Source: Candidatus Aenigmatarchaeota archaeon (GTDB lineage Archaea; Aenigmatarchaeota; Aenigmatarchaeia; QMZP01). From it: DNA of 10,308 nt. The stretch is taken from contig DAOVFN010000015.1 in NCBI GenBank assembly GCA_030672885.1, positions 1 to 10,308 on the forward strand, given 5' to 3'. The translations under genes and the position numbers were made by a program. The number at the start of each line of letters is the position of its first letter. Position 1 is the stretch's first letter. The notes under the pieces were generated by a model that had not been told where the DNA came from, made no database searches, and saw nothing but the letters and a program-made list of their open reading frames with translations. Shown piece by piece: positions 4,413 to 10,236 of the stretch.

Positions 4413-6839
4413 TTACCCAGGCCAGGTCCCTTTCCAGTCGGTATATTCACCTGTTATCTCCAAACCGGCTCCTGCTACAGTCCCTGCTACAAGGATTGCC
4501 CACGCGGTCCCGCCGCTAAAGAACCCGGCCGCTATTATACCACTTGCGCCAACTGCCAGTCCTCCGTACTTGAGTATTTTCACAAAACCGCCTCTGTCGT
4601 CGTAGCAATAATTGGGTTTGCTGGATTCCATATCTTTTTTCGTTACTTCTATTTCTACTGTATCAGTCACACACCCAATCAAGACGAAAGATTCATAGTA
4701 TCCATCATAATCTGAATCTGATAGTATCTGATTCTTCTCACCCGAGATTATTTTTATCTTATCAGGAGATTCACTTACAAGTGTCTTCCAATCTCCTTCG
4801 CCACTTTCTTCGTCTGTCCATACCCATTCTCTGATTTCAAAGTTTTCCTTGATATTGTTTACCACATCCTTTTTGGGTGTGCTTTTTATGGTTGTTATGG
4901 ATGCAACATAATCATCATAACTCCTTCCAAGATATGTCTTTATGTCACAGTCTGGCTCTTCCCCCTTTGAGAATATATTCAGTCTTTCCAATATACCGCC
5001 AGTGGATTCTCTCTCAACGCCAGTGCAACTCACTATACCTGTCTCTGTATTGTATGTATATTCATCACAGACAACATTCGTCTTTTTTACATCAACATTT
5101 TCGGTGTAGCATGGTGAAACGATGTGTGCTGGGGCTATCCTCTCAAAACTCACAGCATCAGGATCCCATACAGTCAGGACAGGAATTCCCTGAAGTCTGC
5201 CAGAGAAGGTATGTGGTTCCTCGTCTTCATAAGGCGATTTCAGCAGCATTGAATTTTTGTGTTCATTGTATTTGTTGGACATGCTATCAGCAAGCTCTGC
5301 AGCAACGGCTGCTGCCTCAAGACCTAATACCTTTGTCCCTGACAACAATATCGATTTGAATGGTTTGTCTTTGAATCTCTTCCAAAGAATATTCTTCATA
5401 TCCTTCTTGAATGATTCCTTGAGAATGGCCTTTATCTGCCCCTTGGTTGCAGTCCTAGTGATTTTACTTGCTATGGTCTTTTCTGCTACCTTAAACGCAG
5501 TTTTGCCTAAGGCACCTGCTACCTTTGTTGGAGGCAGGGCCGTTATTAGAATTATGGCAGCATGTATCTTCCAGTCAGTCTTATATGTCCAAGTGTCCTG
5601 GTCCAGCGGAAAGCTCTGCCAGTATGTAATAAAATTCGGGTCCCCAAAGTATTTTATCCATTCCTCTGCATTCGAGACCTCTTGGGGGAGCTGGAAATTA
5701 TTTATATCACAGTCCAGAACTATCTGTTTGCATGTATAGATGTCTGCTCTACCATAAGGGTCATCTTTCTTGTAAAACATCATCTCTTCGTTATGATCTG
5801 TGCAATCTGTTATTTCCCAATGCCTAGCCTTTCTCCCAGACGACTCCATCTTCAACTGATCATCCCAGCACCTCTTATGCGGCCAGCACCTCTTATGCGG
5901 CTCGCTTAGACTGGAATAGCCTGGATTTTCGCTGAAAAACGTATTAGAGTTTAATGTATAAACAGGGTAACTCTCTAATGGCTTCGTGTCTCCTTCATTT
6001 TCATATAGATTACATGTGCACCTCTTTCCTCGGGCATAGTATATTTCAGAATCCTTTACTATTTCGTTAAAGGCTTCTCTTGTTTCTTCACTCATCAAGT
6101 CATTTCTGTCAATCTCGCCACAATCGCTTAATTTTAGTTCATCCAGATCGGGTTTAAAGAAAAGTAATTTAGTGAATTCATTCTGGCAGCTATACAAAAT
6201 ATCTTCAATAGTCAGCCCTAAAATAAGCTTTCTTTCATTATCATGTGAACAATAACACCCAAACACTGTTTTATATTTACCTAGTGTGTACCACTCAGCT
6301 CCCATGTGTGTTTTTATTTCAGGAACACATTCCCCTATACCGCATTTCTCGTTGCATGTTAATACAGCATTCTCATCTGACCCAGGAACAAATTCAAACC
6401 CTTCCCTCAATAGAACGGTATTCTCTTTGCATTTTACTGTTATATAATTCTCCTGATTATCCGTGGATGTAGCTGCCTGTGGACTTGCCATCTTCAATTC
6501 GACACCGGGGTCGAATTTACAGCCGTCGGAATCTTTGCAGTCTGAGTTGCATCTATCTGGGTCTGCCACACAGTTTATTGCTGTGACGAGAGCCTGGACA
6601 GAGGCCTTTGCAATTTTGTAATCATCGTCATCAGTCGCGCTGCTCTGGCCGCACCAGCTCGGGTTCTTTTCGCAGAAGTCCTGAAGGACACTGGTGAGGC
6701 CGCCCGTGGCGCCGAGTATGAGGAGCACGGCCCCGCCGAAAATAAGGATGACGAGGAAGAGCTTGAGCATCTCCTCTACCTGCCAGGTCTGGCCCCTGAG
6801 AAGCCTCTTCGCCGGGCGTCCGCCTTTTGGCTGTCCCAT
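4413..6839 (-). CDS. 808-aa cysteine-rich multi-helix membrane protein
   Basis: No family recognised. The ATG at 6839 lies about 27 bases after a TATA-like box, suggesting a leaderless message; Met24 (6770) is an alternative start. Layout: basic N-terminus (1-23); membrane helix 25-44; Cys-rich domain 55-380 holding 21 of the 27 cysteines, likely disulfide-bonded and outside the cell; hydrophobic segments near 426-446 and 496-518 flanking a basic helical stretch (450-495); second domain 540-745 with an EF-hand/dockerin-like loop DSDYDGYYE (708-716); and two Gly/Ala-rich helices at 752-795. The hexapeptide PHKRCW is tandemly repeated (314-325). GC content is 62% near both membrane ends (6661-6720, 4501-4560) and 30% at 6121-6180. 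Operator B lies upstream. It may be a surface adhesin, scaffold or large membrane subunit of the neighbouring hydrolase/pilin system; all of these are inference. Confidence 0.88.
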   Translation of the reverse strand: MGQPKGGRPAKRLLRGQTWQVEEMLKLFLVILIFGGAVLLILGATGGLTSVLQDFCEKNPSWCGQSSATDDDDYKIAKASVQALVTAINCVADPDRCNSDCKDSDGCKFDPGVELKMASPQAATSTDNQENYITVKCKENTVLLREGFEFVPGSDENAVLTCNEKCGIGECVPEIKTHMGAEWYTLGKYKTVFGCYCSHDNERKLILGLTIEDILYSCQNEFTKLLFFKPDLDELKLSDCGEIDRNDLMSEETREAFNEIVKDSEIYYARGKRCTCNLYENEGDTKPLESYPVYTLNSNTFFSENPGYSSLSEPHKRCWPHKRCWDDQLKMESSGRKARHWEITDCTDHNEEMMFYKKDDPYGRADIYTCKQIVLDCDINNFQLPQEVSNAEEWIKYFGDPNFITYWQSFPLDQDTWTYKTDWKIHAAIILITALPPTKVAGALGKTAFKVAEKTIASKITRTATKGQIKAILKESFKKDMKNILWKRFKDKPFKSILLSGTKVLGLEAAAVAAELADSMSNKYNEHKNSMLLKSPYEDEEPHTFSGRLQGIPVLTVWDPDAVSFERIAPAHIVSPCYTENVDVKKTNVVCDEYTYNTETGIVSCTGVERESTGGILERLNIFSKGEEPDCDIKTYLGRSYDDYVASITTIKSTPKKDVVNNIKENFEIREWVWTDEESGEGDWKTLVSESPDKIKIISGEKNQILSDSDYDGYYESFVLIGCVTDTVEIEVTKKDMESSKPNYCYDDRGGFVKILKYGGLAVGASGIIAAGFFSGGTAWAILVAGTVAGAGLEITGEYTDWKGTWPG
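5866..5901. repeat. 18-bp perfect tandem duplication inside the 808-aa gene
   Basis: The unit CAGCACCTCTTATGCGGC occurs twice without a gap (5866-5883 and 5884-5901). It is in frame and produces PHKRCWPHKRCW at residues 314-325. Two identical copies at base level suggest a recent slippage duplication in the external domain. Confidence 0.95.
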
Positions 6840-6860
6840 TGGATAATAAGTGGTTTCAAT

Positions 6861-6870
6861 GTATTATATT
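6861..6870 (-). promoter_or_regulatory. Promoter of the 808-aa gene
   Basis: The minus strand reads AATATAATAC. A start about 26 bases on falls at 6840, next to the ATG at 6839. Operator B begins 77 bases upstream. Confidence 0.5.
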
Positions 6871-6946
6871 CTTGCATTGGTTGGTTGATGAAGTGAAGAT
6901 GTGCTGGCCACAGTTGTGCTTGTGTCCGCATTGATTGGGTAGAGAG

Positions 6947-6963
6947 ATATAACACTGTTATAT
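6947..6963. promoter_or_regulatory. Palindromic operator, site B
   Basis: ATATAACACTGTTATAT, identical to site A. Here flanking G and C extend it to a 19-base palindrome (6946-6964). It lies between the regulator gene's stop and the 808-aa promoter. Confidence 0.75.
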
Positions 6964-6990
6964 CCATTTGGGTCACATGCTATTCAGTTC

Positions 6991-6996
6991 TAAAAA
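6991..6996 (-). terminator. Possible T-rich terminator after the regulator gene
   Basis: Directly after the TGA at 7000-6998 the minus strand has GTTTTTAG. Archaeal RNA polymerase can stop at short T-runs, but five Ts without a hairpin is weak. Confidence 0.25.
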
Positions 6997-6997
6997 C

Positions 6998-7381
6998 TCA
7001 ATTGCCAGCAGGGGCCTTCAGCTGCTCTATTGTCATTGGCTTGCTGAGCGGAAGTATCAGGATCTCCTTTTCAATTGAGCACGTGACTTCCCTGCCATTC
7101 TTTTCCAGCCTGACCAGCCCTATATCCTCAAGGGCATTCAGATCCCTGTCTATGGCTGAGAGTTCCCTCTCTAGGAACCTGGCAAGTTCTGACATTGTTC
7201 TGGGGCCCTCTCTCTTCATTGCTTCAATTAGTTCAATCCTTTTCTTTGTGAATAATTTGGTCAGCTCCTCCTTTGAGAGTGAAAGCAGCAACACATCATC
7301 AGGGAATTTATCAGGATTCTTTATGCTCTCCCTGATGAATGCCATGGCGCTTTCCCATTTCTCATCTGATATCTTGTGCAT
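6998..7381 (-). CDS. Winged-helix DNA-binding regulator (COG4190/HVO_A0114-like), antitoxin candidate
   Basis: 127 aa from the ATG at 7381, chosen over a TTG at 7387 because GAGGTGAT lies six bases upstream, while the TTG directly abuts it. An N-terminal helical region (1-45) is followed by a winged helix-turn-helix. Residues 46-60 are FTKKRIELIEAMKREGP, 62-90 TMSELARFLERELSAIDRDLNALEDIGLV (the recognition helix carries SAIDRDL), and 91-103 a wing with RLEKNGREVTC. The pattern resembles the archaeal/bacterial COG4190 family as I recall it. Such genes often follow a small partner gene and act as antitoxin or autoregulator. Its ribosome site overlaps the stop of that partner, so the two are translationally linked. 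It could bind the palindrome at its own promoter (7714-7730), the ATATAAC-N3-GTTATAT sites, or both; the sequence cannot decide. Confidence 0.85.
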   Translation of the reverse strand: MHKISDEKWESAMAFIRESIKNPDKFPDDVLLLSLSKEELTKLFTKKRIELIEAMKREGPRTMSELARFLERELSAIDRDLNALEDIGLVRLEKNGREVTCSIEKEILILPLSKPMTIEQLKAPAGN

Positions 7382-7387
7382 ATACAA

Positions 7388-7720
7388 TCACCTCATTATC
7401 TTTTCCAGGTAGTGTCTACTGTACCTTTCGAAGTTGTTTCTGATCTGTTCCATGTAAAACTCAAACGCATACTGTAGTGACACATGCTGCATTAGGGATA
7501 TTGGTTCAGGAGATATCCAGTATCTCTGTTCGTGCAGGTATCCATGAGCTGTATCCACCCTGTATACCTCGTGCCATTCATCCTTTATTTTGCACCTCAG
7601 ATTGAGTGCAAAATCCTTGATATCACCATCCTTGATTTTGATTTTTACATCGAGTATGTTGCCTTCGCTTAAAGGTATTCTGAATCTTTTTGCCCTCATG
7701 TCATCAGATATAGTTAACAT
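7388..7720 (-). CDS. Small protein with YRVDTAHG core, toxin candidate (TumE/DUF7718-like)
   Basis: 110 aa from the ATG at 7720. The ATG at 7699 (MRAKRFRI, 103 aa) may be the true start, because the TATA box at 7734-7741 predicts transcription beginning near 7711. The fold looks like beta strands (KRFRIPLSEG, ILDVKIKIKDGDIKDFALNLRCKI), then WHEVYRVDTAHGYLH (49-63) with two conserved-looking His (H59, H63), then a long helix (QYAFEFYMEQIRNNFERYSRHYLEKIM). A DTAHG-x2-H core after a curved sheet recalls small uncharacterised proteins (DUF7718, and TumE-type toxins) encoded next to COG4190-like regulators; this recall is from memory and should be tested. Gene order (effector then DNA-binding protein, overlapping ribosome site) fits a toxin-antitoxin or autoregulated pair. 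No catalytic activity can be claimed. Confidence 0.75.
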   Translation of the reverse strand: MLTISDDMRAKRFRIPLSEGNILDVKIKIKDGDIKDFALNLRCKIKDEWHEVYRVDTAHGYLHEQRYWISPEPISLMQHVSLQYAFEFYMEQIRNNFERYSRHYLEKIMR

Positions 7721-7730
7721 ATTATGTTAA
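7714..7730. promoter_or_regulatory. Perfect 17-base palindrome over the operon start
   Basis: TTAACATATTATGTTAA: 8-base arms around a single T. It overlaps the ATG at 7720 and lies between the TATA box and the predicted transcription start, the classical position for an archaeal repressor site. It probably mediates autoregulation by the winged-helix protein encoded in the same operon. Confidence 0.65.
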
Positions 7731-7747
7731 GTGTTTAAATGCTTAAC
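7726..7747 (-). promoter_or_regulatory. Promoter of the regulator operon, with inverted repeats around the TATA box
   Basis: A TTTAAA box (7734-7739) is flanked by GTTAAG (7726-7731) and CTTAAC (7742-7747), a 6-base inverted repeat. It partly overlaps the perfect palindrome at 7714-7730. Expected transcription start is near 7711 on the minus strand. Confidence 0.5.
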
Positions 7748-7771
7748 GGCTGATGTTAGTGGGTTGTGCAG

Positions 7772-7788
7772 ATATAACACTATTATAT
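7772..7788. promoter_or_regulatory. Palindromic operator, site C
   Basis: ATATAACACTATTATAT: one arm base differs from sites A and B. It starts 31 bases upstream of the regulator operon's TATA box, nearly the same spacing as site A has to its leftward TATA box (28). The preceding bases GTGCAG are also shared with the site A flank (GGTGCAG). Confidence 0.65.
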
Positions 7789-7847
7789 TGGCGGCCGTTC
7801 CGCAGGACTATCGTTCCATATACTGAACGTTGCGCCTGTACGCCACG

Positions 7848-7864
7848 ATATAACACCGTTATAT
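7848..7864. promoter_or_regulatory. Palindromic operator, site D
   Basis: ATATAACACCGTTATAT: intact 7-base arms, with the spacer changed from ACT to ACC. It is about 107 bases upstream of the operon TATA box. Confidence 0.65.
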
Positions 7865-7900
7865 TCCCCGGGCCAAGCGGCAGATTACTCATGCTACAGT

Positions 7901-7921
7901 TGTAACATACTAATTGTTACA
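7901..7921. promoter_or_regulatory. Second type of inverted repeat
   Basis: TGTAACA (7901-7907) and TGTTACA (7915-7921) form a perfect 7-base inverted repeat with a 7-base AT-rich spacer, between sites D and E. The arm differs from the ATATAAC motif, so another factor may bind. Confidence 0.4.
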
Positions 7922-7950
7922 TCTGTACATCGATGTTGCGCACCGAATCG

Positions 7951-7967
7951 ATATACCACCGTTATAC
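7951..7967. promoter_or_regulatory. Palindromic operator, site E (degenerate)
   Basis: ATATACCACCGTTATAC: arms mismatch the consensus at two positions. It sits in the same GTTGCGC-to-palindrome arrangement as site D. Confidence 0.45.
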
Positions 7968-8031
7968 CCTTCCGCGCAATCGATGTGGGCATAAATATTT
8001 CCCATGGTCTGCAGAATCAGCTAAACTATCC

Positions 8032-8856
8032 CTACTTCTCCTTCTTCACTGCCCTTATTATCCTGCCCAGCATCTCAGGGTCACCTGCCTGCGCCCCCTT
8101 GGGGTGTGGGGGTGTGCCCTTCATGCTGTCTTCTGCAACAGTTCCTGTGACTATGATATCAGCCCCTGACCTCACCTTGTCCCTGGCTGTCTTCTCGTCC
8201 CTGATGCCCCCGCCCACTATGAGCATGGTGCCGTTCCCTGAGATGGCATCCTTGGTGGCCGCTATGGTGTCATTCGGCACGGGCTTCTCGGCCCCCGAGC
8301 CTGCCTCGAGATATATCAGCATCATACCGAAGTACTTGGCCGCGAGGCTGTACGCCACCGCGAAATCTGGCTTGTCCCTTGGAAGCGGCTTGACGTCCCC
8401 GGCCCATGCCACGGATGTCATGTTGCCTGACTCCACTATGATGTATCCCATAGAAAGGGTCTCAATGCCATAGCTCTTGATTAGCACGGCTCCCTTGACC
8501 TGCTCGTCCACGAGATAGGCAGGCGAGCGGGAGTTGAGGAGGCTCATGAAAAAAACAGCATCAGCATAGGGAGATATCCCTGAGTGGGAACTCGGAAAGA
8601 GTATGACCGGGAGCTTGCACCTGTCCTTGATGGCCCTTATGGTGTCATCCAGGAATAAGGCCTGCGCCGCCTGGGAGCCCCCCACCATGATGGCATCGGT
8701 GCCCAGCTTCTCGGCCTTTACAGCCAGCTTCGCAGCATCGGACGGCTTCTGCTTGTCCGGATCAATCAGCGTAAAGTGCAGCGGGCCTGACCTGCGCTTC
8801 TTAGCTATGTACCGCATGACCCATTTCCTGCGGGCCCTCTTCCTGAACAGCTTCAT
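8032..8856 (-). CDS. (Geranylgeranyl)glyceryl phosphate synthase
   Basis: Transfers a prenyl group from geranylgeranyl diphosphate (expected) to sn-glycerol-1-phosphate, the first ether bond of archaeal lipids. The ATG at 8856 (MKLFRKR, 274 aa) is chosen because GAGGTG lies seven bases upstream (8864-8869); the ATG at 8871 has none. The TIM-barrel family motifs are all present: HFTLIDPDK (27-35), DAIMVGGS (54-61), PVILFPSS (83-90), FFMSLLNSR (102-110), YIIVESG (138-144), IYLEAGSGAEKPV (181-193), MLIVGGGIRD (211-220) and GADIIVTGTVAED (231-243). The first 23 residues are unusually basic (RKRARRK, KKRR), which could favour contact with acidic membrane. Directly downstream of egsA, the gene for the enzyme that makes its acceptor substrate, with its own promoter in between. 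Chain-length specificity cannot be read from the sequence. Confidence 0.96.
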   Translation of the reverse strand: MKLFRKRARRKWVMRYIAKKRRSGPLHFTLIDPDKQKPSDAAKLAVKAEKLGTDAIMVGGSQAAQALFLDDTIRAIKDRCKLPVILFPSSHSGISPYADAVFFMSLLNSRSPAYLVDEQVKGAVLIKSYGIETLSMGYIIVESGNMTSVAWAGDVKPLPRDKPDFAVAYSLAAKYFGMMLIYLEAGSGAEKPVPNDTIAATKDAISGNGTMLIVGGGIRDEKTARDKVRSGADIIVTGTVAEDSMKGTPPHPKGAQAGDPEMLGRIIRAVKKEK

Positions 8857-8908
8857 AATGACACACCTCATTCATAGAGCGAGCATACTCATAATTGGGG
8901 AGTTTGAT

Positions 8909-8916
8909 CTTAAATA
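8909..8916 (-). promoter_or_regulatory. Promoter of the prenylglyceryl phosphate synthase gene
   Basis: The minus strand reads TATTTAAG. Expected start is near 8886, about 30 bases before the ATG at 8856, with GAGGTG in between. Confidence 0.55.
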
Positions 8917-8920
8917 CTGC

Positions 8921-8938
8921 CCTGCGCCGTTGCGCAGG
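8921..8938. terminator. GC-rich hairpin between the two lipid genes
   Basis: CCTGCGCCGTTGCGCAGG: a perfect 7-base-pair stem with a CGTT loop, 17 bases past the egsA stop and just upstream of the next gene's TATA box. No proper T-run follows on the minus strand, so it may be a processing or attenuation element instead of a true terminator. Confidence 0.4.
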
Positions 8939-8954
8939 CTTCCCGGGCGACTGC

Positions 8955-9986
8955 TCAGCATATCACTCCTGTGGCCCTGGCAAGCTCCCGCGCCTTTTCT
9001 TCATCCAGAATCCTCTCATTGAGTATGGTATGCCTGTCCCTGAGGCCTCCGGCCATGGTGAGCGCCCTGATCAGGGTTCCGTCAGAGATGCCAAGCCCCC
9101 TGGCCGTGGTGGGCGCGCCAAGTTTCTTGAGGGCGTCCCTCACCCTCTCCCAGTCACCTCCCTGGAGATGCGCCATCATTATGGAGCCCACGCCGCACTG
9201 CTCCCCATGAAGGGCCCTGGAGCCCAGGCTGTCAAGCGCATGAGAGAAGGCATGTTCCGAGCCAGATGCCGGCCTTGAGGAGCCTGCCATGGACATGGAT
9301 ATGCTTGAGGTCAGCAGGGCCTCCACCAGGTTCCTTATGCCCCGCTCCTTCCTCTCCCTTATCTGTCCTGCAGACGCAATCACTATCTCTGCAGAGAACA
9401 TGGCCAGGGAGACCGCGTATGGGGAATAATACTCTCCCTTTACGCTTCCAAGCCTCCAGTCCTCGACGGCAGTGATGTTGGATATCGCATCGGCCGCACC
9501 CGATGCAATGAGCCTGCGGGGCGCGCTCATGATTATGGCTATGTCAGCCACGATTGCCAGCGGGGGCCGGGCCTTTATCGATGCCTTGCTGCTCCCATGG
9601 GTCAGGCTGGCCCTTTCAGACGCTATGCCGTCATGGGAGGGCGCAGTCGGGACCGATATGAAGGGAATCCCCCTTCTGAAGGCAGCCACCTTGCCTATGT
9701 CTATTATCTTACCGCCGCCAACAGAGATTATGCACGAGTGATTCTCCGCAACCCCGGACACCCTCTCTGCTTCCTCCACTGTGGAGTCCCCGACCATCTC
9801 AATGGCAGGGCTGTACTTAGAGAGCGAGGCAGCAACCCTCTCGCCCGCTATCTTCAGGGTTGTATCATCTGCCAGGATAAGGGGACTGTCAGGCAGCTTC
9901 ATGATATCATAGTCGCTTCCTATGCTGTCTATGACACCCCTGCCCACCACCACCCTTCTCGGCAATTCCAATATATGCGGCTCCAT
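8955..9986 (-). CDS. egsA: sn-Glycerol-1-phosphate dehydrogenase [NAD(P)+]
   Basis: Reduces dihydroxyacetone phosphate to sn-glycerol-1-phosphate, fixing the stereochemistry of archaeal lipids. 343 aa, the usual length. Seen in order: SVGGGKIIDIGKVAAF (88-103, nucleotide-binding GGGK-ID-K), SVPTAPSHDGIAS (111-123), SGAADAISNITAVEDW (162-177, D166 an expected zinc ligand), SGSEHAFSHALD (241-252, His245/His249) and LHGEQCGVG (259-267, His260 an expected zinc ligand). The ATG at 9986 follows a TATA box by about 27 bases; GAGAGG just before the ATG could serve as a ribosome site if transcription starts slightly upstream. It precedes the synthase gene by 98 bases on the same strand, so two consecutive pathway steps are neighbours. 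No missing key residue was noticed. Confidence 0.97.
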   Translation of the reverse strand: MEPHILELPRRVVVGRGVIDSIGSDYDIMKLPDSPLILADDTTLKIAGERVAASLSKYSPAIEMVGDSTVEEAERVSGVAENHSCIISVGGGKIIDIGKVAAFRRGIPFISVPTAPSHDGIASERASLTHGSSKASIKARPPLAIVADIAIIMSAPRRLIASGAADAISNITAVEDWRLGSVKGEYYSPYAVSLAMFSAEIVIASAGQIRERKERGIRNLVEALLTSSISMSMAGSSRPASGSEHAFSHALDSLGSRALHGEQCGVGSIMMAHLQGGDWERVRDALKKLGAPTTARGLGISDGTLIRALTMAGGLRDRHTILNERILDEEKARELARATGVIC

Positions 9987-10008
9987 GGGCCTCTCTTGGT
10001 TGTTGCGT

Positions 10009-10016
10009 ATTTAAAT
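10009..10016 (-). promoter_or_regulatory. Promoter of egsA
   Basis: The minus strand reads TTTAAATA. A start about 26 bases on falls at 9987, adjacent to the ATG at 9986, so the message may be leaderless. Confidence 0.55.
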
Positions 10017-10049
10017 ATTAATACAGACCGTTCACATTATAGTAAAGGT

Positions 10050-10057
10050 CATAAATT
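10050..10057 (+). promoter_or_regulatory. Possible promoter for the structured RNA and/or ftsY
   Basis: CATAAATT, a weak TATA-like box. Its expected start (about 10079-10081) coincides with the 5' edge of the closing stem of the four-hairpin element. Confidence 0.35.
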
Positions 10058-10078
10058 GGAAAGTGCCTTTTGCTAGTT

Positions 10079-10212
10079 GTACCTGACACTATTCCAAAAA
10101 GTCTTGCATGCCAATGCGAGAGATTTGCAGCTCTGCTGCAAAGACTTGAAACCGCTGGTTTCAAACGATGTGCATGCACTCCCGTGCTGATGCACAAGAT
10201 TATGTCAGGTGC
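10079..10212 (+). ncRNA. Four-hairpin structured element closed by an outer stem (candidate ncRNA or ftsY leader)
   Basis: The outer stem pairs 10079-10088 with 10203-10212 (ACCTGACA with TGTCAGGT, plus two outer pairs, one G-U). Inside are four consecutive hairpins: 10102-10109/10114-10121 (8 pairs, loop GCCA), 10124-10130/10136-10142 (TTTGCAG/CTGCAAA), 10146-10153/10157-10164 (TTGAAACC/GGTTTCAA, loop GCT), and 10169-10179/10184-10196 (11 pairs with a TG bulge, loop TCCC). So many perfect stems in 134 bases are unlikely by chance. It lacks tRNA hallmarks such as a T-loop GGTTCGA. It sits in the 5' region of ftsY, ending 24 bases before the start codon. It could be a free RNA, a cis-regulatory leader, or a small mobile-element remnant. 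The strand is a guess based on the TATA-like box at 10050. Confidence 0.5.
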
Positions 10213-10236
10213 TATAATTAACACAGGCTGGTGCGC

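Larger units (their letters stand above)
7763..7973. repeat. Gene-free region with three imperfect operator units (sites C, D, E)
   Basis: The 311 bases from 7721 to 8031 hold no credible gene. Besides the operon promoter they carry three units. Each has GTTGYGC (7763-7769, 7829-7835, 7935-7941), then 2-12 bases, then the ATATAAC-N3-GTTATAT-type palindrome. Units D and E are the most alike (CGATATAMCACCGTTATAY). Successive palindromes start 76 and 103 bases apart. The remaining stretch 7974-8031 shows nothing. Confidence 0.6.

Noticed and set aside
7002-7412. 136-aa plus-strand frame (Ser/Ile/Leu-rich)
   Set aside because: Exactly antisense to the winged-helix regulator, whose motif and ribosome site are convincing; its serine-rich composition is a typical shadow effect.
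7866-7970. Possible tRNA gene (GGCCAAGCGGCAG start resembles a tRNA 5' end)
   Set aside because: No matching acceptor stem, anticodon arm or T-loop could be built.
7933-8473. Plus-strand frames at the end of the prenylglyceryl phosphate synthase gene
   Set aside because: Antisense to a well-conserved enzyme; no promoter or ribosome site.
7829-10008. GTTGCG(C/T) as a shared regulatory motif of lipid genes and the palindrome cluster
   Set aside because: A 7-mer of this kind also occurs inside coding DNA (near 512) and at about chance frequency; kept only as part of the local D/E repeat units.
10079-10212. Interpreting the four-hairpin element as a tRNA or a known riboswitch
   Set aside because: Closing stem and arm lengths do not fit tRNA, no GGTTCGA T-arm is present, and no riboswitch core that I know is visible.
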